From assembly GCA_013399115.1 (NCBI GenBank), contig VXAA01005633.1, positions 575,789 through 639,788 on the forward strand: a DNA stretch of 64,000 nucleotides. The letters run 5' to 3'. Each line of letters begins with the position of its first letter. Positions within the stretch are counted from its first letter, which is position 1. The position numbers and the translations under genes were made by a program. This document shows positions 25,551-39,441 of the stretch, piece after piece. This DNA comes from Anseranas semipalmata. Taxonomy: Eukaryota; Chordata; Aves; Anseriformes; Anseranatidae. A model generated the notes under the pieces. The model had not been told where the DNA came from. It made no database searches and was given only the letters and a program-made list of their open reading frames with translations.

Positions 25551-27859
25551 CCTGCCTTAAGTGAGACTTAGGGAATATAAGAAGGCTTACCTGTAATTCT
25601 GTTAAGTGATTTAACTTCAATAATTGCACATTTCTAATTCACATACATATGTTAAAAAGGTTTTTTGAATTTGCAACAATTGAAACCATTAAAACCATAT
25701 AAGAAGAGATTTTTTTGTTATTGTTATTTATGTTGGCTTAATTGCAGAAAGTTAGATGCTATCCCAACTTGATGTCATACTGAGGAACAGTAAAACCCTT
25801 CTCCACAGCTCTGTGTCCAAGCTCTATGCTGCTAAATCCTTGTTCACATGAGTAGGCTCACTGATATCAGCAAAACCAAGGTAGTACAGTCTAATTCTTA
25901 AAGTATTTCATGAGCATATCAATTCTTGATACTGGTGGTCTTATCTCAGATTTTGTAAGGTAAAGCACATGGCCTGGGTAAGAGACTGGCTGAATATTAA
26001 ACTTCTCTGGTTTGCTGAGTAATTTATGTTTCTAAATCATGTGAACAGTGGATAGTACTGATTTAATAAAGCACCAATCAGCTGAGAATGATGTGCTTAA
26101 AATGAAAGAAATAGAAATAAAAGGTCATCAGTTTACACATGATTAATGGTCACACTTAAAAAGTTTTCTCCATACCTTCTAATTAGGGGTTTGCATGTCT
26201 CCAGTTCTGTGTGTATGAAGGGTGGGCTGAAATGAGGGCAAAGAAGACCTCTGCACCATTCTGTCTTCCTTACTTATGCTAATGCCCTTGGGATTCTTAC
26301 ACAGACTAACACAAATATTATGGATTAAGGAAAACAGGATGGGCTATTTTTAGGATTCAGTTCATATGACACCGTTTTCACTTACCTTATATATATATTT
26401 CACTCTGATTTTCTTCTCACGAAGAGTGTTGGTTTAAGGTATGGGCAGGGGACTGCAAAACTGAAGTGAAAGGGACTTGCATCCTCAGGGATTAAAAGCA
26501 CCGGGAGACAAAATGTGTGTTGGAGAAGAGCAAGCTTAAGTTCTGAGTGTAAAGGGCACTGGTCATACTGGGTGACAGGCATCTCACATTGAGCGTGACT
26601 TACCATAGAGAAGTGTTTTGCTAATGGTGCCTGCTGCCTTTTGTGTTGCCCCAGGTAGCTAAGACAGTTCCTGCATGGCAAACAGAGGGAGAGTCATTTA
26701 TAACGTGACAGGCTCACGGTAATGCTGGCAGGGAATATTGTTAACCTCACAAGCCTTGATGTGACTGAAGAGCCTCAGGATCTGTATGGGAGACAAGTCT
26801 GAAAATTAACAGCCTCATTAATCAAATCACAATGTTTTGATAACTTCATGGTGTGTATGTAATCTATCCTGTATACAATTTGGCTAAGGCTTTCATGCAA
26901 CAAGACGGTTTTTGCAATAACTTTATGTGGTAAAGCTCCACCCCACAGTACAATTAGTGGATTGTATGCTGATTATCAAAGGGCAAAAAAAGCTTAATCT
27001 CCCCCAAATTGAAAATAAAATACTGCCAAGATTGTGAAGGAGGTACCACATCTCCTTGTTTTCTATTTGTTCTTCTGACTGAAGCATAGTCATCTTCATC
27101 ATTTGCTTAGTGAGGAAAGTCTGGGGAAAGGTGTCCAACCGCTCACACCTGAGCTCAGGTGCAGGACATACACCTCTTCAAAGAAGAAATCCTTTGAATT
27201 CATTCACCAGTTTGTTTAGTCAACAGTGAAACACGTGGAAAACCTGCTGGGGCCCCCTACCATGGCACACCAGAGCTTGTCCCTCACATCACCAGTTCTC
27301 CAGAGCAGCAGGATGCTCAGGCCAAGGCAATTCAGGGGAATTCTGGGTCCCTCAGATGTCAGACAATCATTTTCTGCTTAAAAACAGACTTTCCCCCAAA
27401 TCCCTTGTTCTTCAGGTTTGTTGCAAATGCCCATACTAAAGAGCTTAGGGATACACAGTAGCCTCCTCCTGCACCTAGGGATTTATGCGGAACACTTATT
27501 AATGCTTTGGGGTTGTAATTGTGTAAATGTCTGCACATCTCTACAAGACTGTATCCACGCTTATTTCTGAGTTATAAAGAAATGTTATTGCCTGTTATAA
27601 TGTGCTTATGAGAATGAGGCATGATGTAGTGGCAAGAGTCGCACAGTGCTATATTTCATTACGAACGTTTTGAAATGGAGGCTCACAAAAAATACACAGT
27701 ATTACAAGTCCCTTTGTCCTTCCTGCTCTTTGTCCATTTGCAAAGGTAAAGATTTAAATCAAAGCTAAAAAGGATTAAGAGCAAGAATGCAGCTCTGTCA
27801 ACTACATTTAGCTATTTACAAAAGACATATTAAATCACCGAGTTAATGATTGTGACCTG

Positions 27860-28036
27860 CTGTAGCATTTCATCCAATGCTTTCAAACACTTTCAGGGAA
27901 ATATCAAAGTCTGATTTTCCAGACTAGGAAACTGAGGCACGGGGAAGTTAGCTGACACCTGGCTTCACTGAATAGCGATGCCACAGGAACAGAGCCTGTG
28001 CCTTCAGCCTTCCAGTCCATTGCTCTGTGCACTTTC
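27860..28036 (-). mobile_element. Ancient MIR/CORE-SINE-like element with L3-type tail, reverse orientation
   Basis: The plus strand reads GCATTTCATCCAATGC and AAACACTTTCAGGG, then AGGAAACTGAGGCACGGGGA at about 27926. It goes on through AGTTAGCTGACACCTGGC to ACAGAGCCTGTGCCTTCAGC and TCCATTGCTCTGTGCACT. These match in order the reverse complement of the MIR/L3-type consensus ('gatgaggaaactgaggcacagagagg', 'aagtgacttgccc', 'cagagcctgg', 'ccagtgctctatccact'). It is the best preserved of the three related copies in the window, especially around AAACTGAGGCAC. Confidence 0.75.
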
Positions 28037-29085
28037 TCCTCTCATCTCACATCTCCCTAAGTGACCTAAGCCCCATCATACCGAGGGCCAGACTCTAGCA
28101 GCTGGTTGACTCCCAGCTTCTGACCTGATACATGTTGGACGTCTGCATCCACATTGCTGTTGAAGACATGACTGCAGCATCCATAATGGTGCCAAAACTT
28201 TATCCAGTTAGTGGCAAAGCTGTAGTGGCATTGGTTTTATTGTCCCCAGCGGGAACATACAGCACTGAATAGTCTATGACGTTATTAGTTCCTCAACCAG
28301 TTAAATAAAAATAGCTCAGACATGTGTCCCTGTGCTGTAATCACATCTCCAAATGCAAGAATAGCAAATTTTGGTAGAAGTTATCACTGCTCTGAGTAGC
28401 AGCATTAATGAGAAATGCTGTGATTTTCCCAGAGCATAATTTTGCATAGAAACCTTACTCAGATTCTTTCCAGCTCATATATCCTTTTGTTGCTGGCATA
28501 AGAGGCTCTTCCACGATCCTTATCCCTATGGGAAAAAGAGACAATCCTTCATGAATTCCTCTCTTATCCCTCTGCTAGCTCTGATTTTGGTGAATTCCCA
28601 TGTGGAGTTTTCATGGGGGAAGGGCCAAAGGTTTGAAATACTTCTCAAAGTTGTCTGGCTGGTGTGCTTCCTAAACCAGACATGTGGCAATCATGCAAGG
28701 GGGAGGACACTTTGTGGTATCTGTTTTAGGAGAAAAGTGTCGTAAAAGAGGAAAAGCTGAAATATGGGATATTATATGCCAAATACGTGAAAATCCAATT
28801 CTTTGGAGCTGTTTCAGGAGTCTGTTCATCTCAACATGTGTTGTTACTGTGAGTCAGGCAGAATTTTCCCTCAGTAATATTCTGTTAGTCTCTTAACATC
28901 CCTTTGTTCAGAGACAGAAAGGAGGACTGGCTTTACAGTGCCCACAAGACCCAGCTCAGGTTAAAGCTAATGAAGAATGCGTACATTTAATTTGCTAAAG
29001 GGCTTTTCTGCCTGCTTCAGGAAAGAGGGGGGGATTATTACCATTTCACCCCTAATAAAAAACAGGATCCTGTATCTTGGAAATG

Positions 29086-29124
29086 TTTACAATGTAACAA
29101 AATGAGGTTATGTTACATTGTAAA
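29086..29124. other. Perfect 14-bp inverted repeat with 11-nt loop
   Basis: The left arm TTTACAATGTAACA (29086-29099) is exactly complementary to TGTTACATTGTAAA (29111-29124). The arms are AT-rich, so a hairpin in RNA would be weak. No larger element was recognised around it. Confidence 0.85.
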
Positions 29125-30136
29125 ATTTTAAAGGGGACTACGCACTGACACCTAGGCTCAATGGGTAGGTAGAGACTTCGCTGGCAAAAGGAGTCCTAAG
29201 CTCCCTCTGTGCAAGCCAGACATCTCCGTGAGCCAGCTCAGGGGACTTGATGCAAGGAAAGGGATGGGGCATTATCTCATTTCCTTCCCAGACTTCCTAC
29301 TACTGTTTTGGGCAATTTATACCTTTAAGAATGCATAAGGCAAACAAACCTTGTTCTCCCTTGTGTGCGAAAATCTGTCTTTTGCATTATTAAGCTGCAA
29401 AGGAAGGCATGGCTTATCTTGCTCAGATTCTCTGCACGTACAAGAGGATCTGGCCCAAATATATTTCACGGCTTGTCTGTCTGGGTTAGTGTGCTGCTTG
29501 CCGTGAGTGAAGGAGAGGAAAGAATCAATGCTTAATACCACAGAGCCTTACAGAGATTGCTCTTGTATGCTTATCACTACTAAATAGACAAACAAAAGTA
29601 AATGCATTAATAGATACCTGACTGGAAGTGTAAATGAAACAAAAGCTATCAAATCAGGATTTTATCCATTTAATTGAAGAATAGGTGTTTTCATCAGCCA
29701 TGTAATGGTTTATTGCCTTTCAAAGCTTATTTATTGTAATTGATTAATGAAGACTTAGAGCACCACTCTCTTATGGGTAGCAAAAGGAATGAAGTTGGAA
29801 CACCATCTATGTTTGTAATTCACTGTGTTACCGCAGGCTCCCTTGATATTTGAGATAATACATTATTATAGCTCCATGTCACATTGTCCATCTCCCTGAG
29901 TAGAAATCAAGGACAGAAGCCTGACCCATGAAATGTAGAAGACAAATCTACATCATTATCCCATGGTTTCTTGGACCCAGTAACAGCCATTTCCAAAAGA
30001 CTGTGCTGTTGTCTGGATCACAGCTGTAGAAACAGACAGGACAAAGATGGGAAAGAGTGGTTCCAGGAGAACATTACTCTAGGCCTGAAAAACAGCAATT
30101 CCTATGTAAGTGCGTTAGTCATGACTTAGGTTTTGT

Positions 30137-30172
30137 GTAGTGTGTGTATATATCTATATCTATATATAGATA
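30137..30172. repeat. TA/TATC-rich low-complexity repeat
   Basis: The stretch is made of TGTGTG, TATATATC, TATATC and TATATATAGATA blocks and ends in AGATAATGA. It is a degenerate di/hexanucleotide repeat with partial self-complementarity. Confidence 0.8.
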
Positions 30173-33100
30173 ATGAGTCCAAATGCTCAGCAAATTTAAG
30201 AGTGTATCTCAAAAAGTTGCACTGATGAGGGAGGAAAAGGAATTGGAAAGACAAGCTCCATCCCATCTAATGAATACTTCCTTGACATATGTGCGGCTCA
30301 CGCTGGGGATTTGAGCTGGCACATTTATGCAGTATGGTCCCAATTATTGAAGCCCACGAGCTGTGTATGTGTTTGGGTTGTGTGTACGTTCATTACTTTG
30401 CTTGCTTTCTCAAATAAGTATTTAGTACTGGAAGAAAACTATGCAAAATTCTTTAGCAGACATTTGTGAATTCTGGCAGGTTTTCAGCTTAGTTTTAAAA
30501 CAGCGTAGGTCGATGCACCTCTGATGCAACTCAACTAAACCCTGTAAATTTGCACCAGGGATGATGCTGATCTGCTGTGCACATTTTCCTTCCTGAAAGT
30601 CGTTATCACATGTCTCTCTTTCTAAGAAAGACATTTTTATGAGAGGTGGATCACTGGGGTGGGTTTCTTTTGCATGGCTGATTTGCCCCATGCTCCAGCC
30701 ATAACAATGCAGTTTCACTAGGTGCTGGGTCATACGGCTGACCTCAGCTAACAAGCTGTTCCTGTTTGTAGGCTACTGGGAATGTTTATTGGCCACTGTT
30801 TTCCTCCATTCTAAACACATAGTTATTTCTCAAGACCCATATAAATCATAAGGTCACAAAACTCACAAAAACTGTGACATTCTCTGTGATACAGGATACA
30901 AATGAACTAACTTCAGGCTTAGCAGCTTTAAACATCTATGCTATATTTTATCATTATATAAATATATTCATTGAAGTTATATATACTTTTTAGTTCAACA
31001 ATGTACACATTAAAATGGTAATTGCTCAATGGGACAAACTTTTATATACTGATGTTTCAAATTGGTGCAGTTTGAGCTGTATTACCAAAAAAAAATGTGC
31101 TATAACTGTATTAAAATGATCTTAAGGGAAATAGTGATCTGTTTGTAATAAATGTTAAGTACTTTATAAGAAAATGATGCTGACGATGCTATTGAATTTC
31201 TTAACGTAGACTTCAAGACCAGAAACTTATGGGGAGTTCTGTACTAACATGCTGGATTGACCCATGTGTGCAGAACCCAAATATACCTATAAGGAAACAC
31301 ACTCAGTTATCAATAGCAGTTTTATTCATAGGGTCTGTACGGAAGCTGGACAACAAATTAGTAGAAAATAATTGGTAGCCATTACTATAGTCTAATTTGC
31401 AGAGGTTTACATTCTGCTTCCTTGTTGTCATTTGGTTTAGTTGTTTTGAAATGCACATCTTCCAGGCTGAAAGTTTCCCAAGCTGCTCCTCTGCTTCATA
31501 ATGAACTTTGGAAAGAGAGAGCTAAAATGATTCAGGTCTTTCTTGGTTCAAGGAATATAAAAACACACACAGAGACAGGCACACATACATGCATACGCAT
31601 GTTCCCATTGCAAAACAGAAGAAGAACCGTGGGACTTTTTCAGGCAGCTCTTCAGCCACAGTTACTGAGATCAGAAGGCTGAAATTTGAAAGCAGCCTCC
31701 ATGAGTAAATGTTCTTTGCACTGCTCTTGTGAAATATCATTTAGATTTTCCAAAGCCATGGCTTCTTTAAAGTTGCCGGCTACGCGTATTACTCATGCTG
31801 CTTAAGGGTTGTTTGTTAAAGTGGCAATGTACACAACCAGATGATTTTGTGCTGAGATAACAGCCCGCCAGGAAGCATGCAGACGTTGTAAGTGGGTTGA
31901 TCTCTGAACTACAAATGCTTCTTATTCAGCTTTGTGTGCCTCCTGTGCCAGAGAGAGCTTCTAGATGCTGTGGCCAGACACTTCGTCTTTCCAAGTTTGT
32001 ATTATATGAAAGAAGTAAGGAGAGATGGTTTTCATCTCTAAGTGTTACAACAGACTGCCAAAGGTCTTCTCAGCATTATGACAATATTTAGCTAGTAATT
32101 CCCCACATTTCACACACTGTAGGACTTCATTTTCAAGCCAGAAAAGCTTTGAAAGTTTTGATCTTCTTTAGTGAATTCAAGTGTTTGTTCCTTTGACAAT
32201 AGCTTAAGAGTCCATGTTACCCCTTAAAAAAAATAGATAAATAAATAAAAAGGCTCTAATAGGTGTACATGACTAAACACTGTCAGGTCAAGAATTTCAA
32301 CAGCAAAGCTCTGAAATGTATGTTCTCCAATAACTCCACTTCTTTGTAAATATGCCTTACACTGTAGTTGTGTGACTATATACAGGTTTTAGATGCAGTT
32401 TCAGCAAAAATCAATGCACTCATTTACATGTGTCACACTTCCAGGCAAGCAAGACCAAGAGAAATCATTCATATCGATACCAACTGTGTGTATGAAGACA
32501 CTAATCCAACAGTGGATTTTTCACTTGGCCAATGGCCTGCCCAAAGGGAAAGTGATGCAGAAAACAGAACAAAGAGAAAAACATTGAGAAATATTGAGTT
32601 CCAAGTGCCTAACACCGCATCCTTAATGCTCTCTTAATATAGTTCCTAACTGAAAATAAATGAATAAATAACCATCATTTTACTGCATTTACAGAGCTTC
32701 AGGACATGGTTGCCATGGAAGAAAATTGCCATAACTTGTGTCCTAGTGCTGATATGTATGTCTGCAATTTCCTTTCTCCTTTAGCCTCTTTTAGTTTCAT
32801 TAATTACGGGTGTTGCTTGGAGAGGTTGTAGACAGCCCACAAGGGACAAATATTTGAGAGTTTCAAAACCGTGGAACTTATTTTATGTTCTGAACTTTCA
32901 CAGTTTCTGTGAAAAGCTAACATCTACCTAATACTTTTGAAAGCCGAGTTCCTTAGGTTATGATTAATATACCGCATAGATCCCAACTGAGTAATTACAA
33001 ATTAATCAGCAGTTCAAAACTCCCAAATGGAGTACTATAAGTTTGCTATCCCTTTAAAGCATTCCTTTTCTACTTTCATGGAGAGAAAAAGAAATCACAA

Positions 33101-34037
33101 AAGAGTATGATCTTGGTTTGATTCAGCCTTTTCTCTGTTCATCAGGCATTCAAGGAACCAAACCTGAAGCTTCCATAACTTAGCAATTAACCAGGCTTTT
33201 CAGTGAATTCAGCAGTACATGCTAACAGTGCTAATCCAACCACAAACCATTAAACTAGTTAGGCACATGAAAACAATGTTTAATGGATATAGAGGCATGC
33301 AGATAGTGCTTGGCTCCCTGCAGCAGTATGCGTGTATGTATGCATGAGTCTCTGTAAGTAGTTTAGTCTAGTTCTCCTACAGAAATCACACAAATGTATT
33401 TGATTTTTAATTGTGTGAGAGTTTCTTCCAGTCGTATGGCTTAAGGAAACTTCCAAGTTTTGAGCCTCAGTTAAGAAGCTTTATTTGAAACCCACAGAAG
33501 CCGCTAGGAATCTTTCCATTATTTCAGGAGGAGCTAGACTAAGCTCTTATATTTAAAACACGGTATCTGGTTATCTAGGCTTTGTTCCTCACTGTTTGCA
33601 AAATTTCTAGAAGATTGTTGGCACTCCATCTCTCTCTTCTGTCTCCACATATGTAAAATGAGAATGACAACTTTACCTCAGAGGAATGTTGCAAAGCTTC
33701 ACGTATAAACAGATTGGCATACTTGGGTGAAGTTGCTCAACTAACGAGAAGTGTTCTGATGGATGGGCGTCTCTCGGGAGGTCATAAAAACAAAAACAAA
33801 ACTGTGTAATTGAGTTTGGGGAAATTATTTTTTTGGCTTTCATAAGCCTACTCTTATGCAAGATGACTGATTGTGCCTCCTTTTTTCTCTCTCTTATCAC
33901 CTCTAATATCTTTCCAAATCTAACCATGTCAACTTAGTGGCTTTATACAAAACTAAGCCAAGGCATAACCCTCATACCTGAAATGTCCATTCAAAGGAAT
34001 ATAAAACTTAAATATATCCAGTGATAAGAAAATTATT

Positions 34038-34053
34038 AAAAAAAAAAAAAAAA
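34038..34053. repeat. A16 homopolymer
   Basis: Sixteen A bases in intron 2 with AT-rich flanks. No element was recognised. Confidence 0.95.
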
Positions 34054-34911
34054 GAAATGGATGTTTTTCCAGTTTTTTAAGCCCTTAGCTGGCTCAACAT
34101 AGATAAAGTAGCCATGAAAGAACCAGTAAAAATTAGACTGCATTTTATTTTGTGATGAACACTGGGAAGTTGGCAAGAGGTAAGATTTTGCAGTGAAATA
34201 GGGAGGTGAACAAGTTGTAAATGACTCTAATATCTTCCAGATGGCATATTTTACTTGGGAACTGAGTTTAGAGTAATTAGAGGCATGTGAATTTCCTATA
34301 AATACTAAACTTCACCAGTTTGACACTAGAAAGCTCCATCGTCTCTGAAGCCTTTCAACTGCTAAGTGTTTCTTTTTCCTCCACTTAAAGTGGAAGTCAT
34401 GGATTTGTAAATTTGTCTTATTTGACAGACAGAAACCTTTTTCCATGAAAAGATAGCATTTTTCTATGCCAGAAAGTTACGAACTGAAGTTCCTTACTGA
34501 AGAGGTTTAAAATTGAATGTTTCTTCCCAGAAGAGGTTTTCATTTTTATATACTGGGATCATTATATTATAATTTATTACAGTGTGTGGCAAGCAATGAA
34601 ATCAGTGGAGTTTGCCCTAACTTCAAGATCAGATCTTTTCATTGGTAAAATGATTTTTGCAGATAGATATGCTGAATACCTTAGAAGATGAATTTTGCTC
34701 TTACTTCCCCTAGGACTCTGCAATACTAAAATGGTAAAACCTGGTCCACAGCCTCTGACTCTGTATGACATTGTTACATTCACTCCTGGACTGAATTCTG
34801 GTGTTCGCATTTCTGTTGAAGAATTTTCCAGCTTTTATTTGGTGTGAATAGAATAGAATTAAGTAAATACAAGGAAAAATATTCTGTCACCACTTGCACC
34901 CTCTTTAGCCA

Positions 34912-34986
34912 TATATCAGTGTAAACTGGCTTAGATCCATTGACATAAAGGGGCTAATCTCATTTACAGCAGCTAAAGATCTGTCT
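34912..34986. repeat. Probable ancient amniote interspersed repeat fragment
   Basis: The stretch has ATATCAGTGTAAACTGGC, TAGATCCATTGACATAAAGG and CATTTACAGCAGCTAAAGAT followed by a CTGTCTG block. This order resembles the old amniote repeat with 'cagtgtaact', 'ccattgacttcagtgg' and 'atttacaccagctgaggatctg'. It seems to belong to the same loose family as 13328-13401. No family name can be given with confidence. Confidence 0.45.
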
Positions 34987-35486
34987 GCTGTTCTCAGTGG
35001 AGTAGTATAGATAAAAGTGCAGATATAATCTCGCTTATTTAGTTCAGATCTTCAGTTCTGCCAGTCCCAAGTATTCAAAACACATGAGCCAAACAACCAG
35101 AGGCACGTGATAAGATGAAGCATAATCAGATTTTAAAATAGTAGTGATTATTTTTATTACTTCTGGTTTTTCAACTTTTATTGGTTAAGGTATGCTGTAT
35201 ATCAGATTCCTCTGCTCTGCAGAGAATTAAAAGCCTGATTTTAACACAAAAGGTCAAATCCCAAAGCATTAGATGATTCCAGAACCCAGCCTAATAACAA
35301 AACTGTTGCTAACATTAGTTGCAATCAAACTGTTACAGTGGGTAACTGTAGATCTTCATCAATGTCTTTGTTACATCTTTTCTCTTTTTCACTACAGCAT
35401 TGTCTTGCACTAAAATAGACCCTCACTAGTTCATTCTTAATGGAGACCCACTGTCAGTTAATGACATTACTAAATTACTGAACAGT

Positions 35487-35575
35487 GGCCAAATCCCAAT
35501 GGCCTTATTCCCAGAAATCTCTTAGGTTGACAGGAGCTCTGTTTGAGTAACTTCAGTGAATTTTGGCCCTGGGTG
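35487..35575. repeat. Probable ancient amniote interspersed repeat fragment
   Basis: GGCCAAATCCCAATGGCCTT is followed by TTGACAGGAGCTCTGTTTGA, AGTAACTTCAGTGAA and TTTTGGCCCTGGGTG. The start (ccaaatcc) and end (ttggccct) form an imperfect dyad. The middle resembles the old amniote phrases 'ttgacttcaatgggag' and 'gagtaagggctgcaggattgggccct'. It is diverged and the family is uncertain. Confidence 0.4.
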
Positions 35576-38500
35576 AAGACCATAAAAACACCAGCTCAAA
35601 GAAGACCAACTGAAACAAAAGCCTCCCAGACTGACAGGGATTTCAATAAATTACAAATCATTAACTGATTGCAAATTACTTATTTAAATATCTAGCACTT
35701 CAGAGAACTGTGTGACTCACATGATATGCCATATCCCTCAGGCTTCTTCATCCATGTTGTGAATCCTGCAAAGCCAAAACCAGCTTAAATACTCCTGCAA
35801 TGGGCGCTTGCTCCCACCTCCCCTGTTCTCACACAGTTTGCGCAGCCTGTCTGTTGCTAATTCAACTGTATGTGTGTCCGCACTCTGAGAAATAATCTCC
35901 TGGGGTTTTGAATAGATTTAAGAAAGAAAGAAAGAGAAACAAAATGGTCACTTCACTCATTGTCAAGGACACGTCCATACCAACAGTTGATTGGCATGAT
36001 GGAAGAAGACTTCTCTGCTGGGAAAACCGTGGTCTGTGATGGGAGGTACCTCCCCTCTGGGTGGACAACGCCACTGGGAGTCCCGGCCACCAGCAAAGGC
36101 TGATGTCTCTCCTCGGGAGGGGGCTGCCTCTTCAAACACCCTTTAGATGGGTCCCCTCACCAGGGTCGTGGACAGGGGCCCTGGAGAGCAGTCAGGCTGT
36201 GCAAAAGCTCTGATGTAGAGCAACCTGACAGACGCTGCGGTTCCCGGCAGAAAAACAGCCTCTTTGGGGCTGCGCCTAATTTTTTATTTTTAACAGCGTG
36301 TGCTTCTTTTTCTTGTCGCTAATAAACCGGGATTAAGGTTGGTATCCCCTGAGTGCCTGCTGTTCTTAAGCTCTTAGCTCTGGGATACAGATTGCCTTGT
36401 GTCACAAGCACTGCAGTAAATCCCACACCACTAACCTTCAGTCACTAATGGGGCACAAATCCACAGTGCAGAACCACCCAAAACTCATTATTTAGCTTTC
36501 CTCTTCCAATGCCTTCTGTTCAGCTAGAATAAAGAATTGTGAGGAATAAAAAACTTTGTTATAAAATAAAGGCAAAAGTAAGACGTATTCTGGGAAACAA
36601 ATTCTCATAACCAAGGATAGTCAGGCCAGGGTGGATAATTTGTATCAGGGACAGATTTAGCAGCCTGGTGAAAGGGGAATCAGAGAGAGAAAAGAAACAG
36701 AGAGGTGGAAGATCCTTTCATTCTAACAGGTGAATAACCAAAATACTCATAACCACCCTATAGATGCATATCATAGGAGGCTGCAAGAAAATATGGCATA
36801 TTCAGATGTAAATTATGGTTGTATACACTTTGCTGATTGTTTCATAAGGTAAAATGCCAGATATTTAGATTTCTGAGTTCTGCGTATGTCTTAGGAAGGA
36901 ATATTTTTAGGAAAAAGGCATAAGCTCTTGCTGCCCTAATAACAGGAAAATGTGCAGAAGCTGAGTGTAGCTTGGCAGAGCGGCTGGCTGCAGCACTGGC
37001 AAGGCTTTCCAGCACTCTCACTTCCCTTCCCACAGCCCAACGTGCACTGGTGCGTTTCAGGGGTCGCCAGCATGTTCACAACTGGAAACAGACGTGAGCA
37101 CTGTTATCACCTACTAGAAACTGGAAATGAAAAATCCACCAAAATCTGTATTCTGCAGCTGTTTATGTTTTTTTTCATTGCCCAGTGCTCATTTTTATAG
37201 GTATGGCTTGGCCTTTTCCTTGAACCTATAACTTACACTTTCCAAAAAAAAAGAGCACACTTTTTGCAATTCCTTCAAGAATTTGCAGAGGAATTCTAGA
37301 TTCCCTCATCATTCCAATGGGAATCTTTCCCAGCCATTGTGTTACTGAACCATAAAATTAGGACCGTCTAGTAAGATCATGCCCAGGCACTGTCTGGGAG
37401 GAGTGGGGCAGCACGAGAGCCCCACCCTGAGCTTCAGCAGGCTCCCCTCGAGAGACCACTCCACACACCACCAGGAGTTCTGTTACAGTGCTAACAGAGA
37501 GTGAACACAAGTGGGATATCCGGAGAGACCCAGGCAGGCAAAAAGGGAATGCTTTTTGCATCCTGGCATAGCGGCTCCATGAGCATACCTGCTGATGACC
37601 CACTGGCGTCGGCACGCCTTTCCTATTTTCACACATGAACTCATGAGCTAGACTTTCACCTGAAACTTGGAGCAATGGTTAGCGCTGTGTTTATATTTAC
37701 ATCTCCCTGCCATAAACCCTAAAGGACTATAACATTACAAGAAATATTTGCCACACCATTGGCAGCAGTAACTGAGCGAAGAATTGCCAAGTGGGAAATC
37801 CGAATTTGCAAACTCAGTACTCCGGGCTGCGCGCCAAGGCTGTCTGGGCGCTGCGGAGGTGACACATTCAGGCTCCTCACAGGGAAGCCAATGTGCCAAC
37901 TGCATCCCTGGCACAGCATCTTCTCCTGACAAACTTATGGAGAAGAACTGCTACCAAGTCCAGAGGGAGATGCAAGCTGCTTTCTGAGCTTCCTTGGCAG
38001 CCACTCCACTTTCAAGTTGTGGCTGTACTTTCCCCTATTTACAAGAACGGTTGTTTGTGATACACTATGGTCTCTGGTAGGATTTTGAAAAGTGCAAAAA
38101 TTACAGCAGGACTTTGGTTTTGAAGTGTAAGCTGGTAAAATCCAGTGTAAGTTAATTTTCCTAAGAAAAAATATCATAAATACTGAGTTACTGCAGCTTG
38201 GATTTCAGATGTTGCTGCCAGTGTGGGAGAATCCAAACCCATTTGTTAGTTGCCAAGTGAAAGACATGATCCTTAGAACATGAAGGTTGTAGGGCCAATC
38301 TCTTGGCTTCCCTTTTTCAAATCTTACTTCATACCTATTGTCTCACAGCTAAACTTCTTTTCTGTCTGTCAGTAATTTTTCAGAGCAATAGAAAAAAGAA
38401 GAGAAAGAAAAATCCTCTAATTTTCCACAGGCCTGCATGACCTATAACTTGCAAAAGAAGACAGCCTTTTAGTAACCAAATTGTATCATTTACAACTGCA

Positions 38501-38674
38501 CGGCAGCCAGAAAGAGCACTGTAAATTGTAATTCTGTCGCTATAAGGGACAATGGAAAGGTGTGGGCAGGCTATTGCTATAGAGGAGCAAACCTGGGAGA
38601 GCGATAGAATTTAATTTGAATGTTTTTTGCCAAATATTACTTCATATAATAGCAAAACTGATACTTACCCATCA

Positions 38675-38711
38675 ATTTTATTTTATTTATTTATTTATTT
38701 ATTTATTTATT
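38675..38711. repeat. (ATTT)n microsatellite
   Basis: An imperfect start at 38675 leads into about 6.75 perfect ATTT units at 38685-38711. Confidence 0.95.
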
Positions 38712-39417
38712 GTGTGGTATATGAAAGACTTAATAAGACTGTAGAAGATTGTTTATTCTTAAGGTGTAACAGAAGAAAAATGTTAAATTCAAACCTTTTT
38801 TTTCTTTATACCAATAGTAAAACACATGTAAAATATGATTACCATTTTAGTTAAAATTGTTCATAACATTTAATAATTCAGCATAATTCTTGATGTGAAT
38901 TTGAAAAATCAGGTACTTTTGAGGCTTGAGCACTGAATGGCACCTGGGAAACTGGTGAAGTAATGCTGTCAGAGAGAAGAGCAAAGAATGTCACTCAGAA
39001 TCAGAAAGGGAGTGAAATATCTGAACCCCTCCAATGTCAGATGATGCAAAACACACAAATAACTTTAAGCACCTGATCTTGAGCTAAAATAAAATTCTCT
39101 GCATCACAATGTTTGAAATGCTGTGGTTTTGAGTGGTTACTCTTTCTCTTTAATGAGCAGTTAAGGATATGGAGAAAAGTTGTCTAGTTAAAAATTCTTA
39201 ACACTCATTATTCTGTAAAGTCTGAAAACTAACAACCTGCACCCCTGTGTGCATCCAATAGGTATTCCAGGGAACTTAGAGTTGATATTCTTAAGAATAT
39301 TTCTAATAGGAAAAAAAAAAATCTTTCTGAGGTATTTTAATAGATCCTTTCCCAACTTTCACATCCTCTTATATATATACGTCATAATGAAATTATAGCA
39401 AGAACAGAGGTCTAATT

Positions 39418-39441
39418 AAAAAAAAAAAAAAAAAAAAAAAA
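39418..39441. repeat. A24 homopolymer
   Basis: This run of 24 A is the longest mononucleotide run seen in the window. I recognise no retroposon body to its left, so it is annotated only as a simple repeat. Confidence 0.95.

Noticed and set aside
39418..39441. A24 run as a retroposon poly-A tail
   Set aside because: No retroposon body or target-site duplication was recognised next to it.
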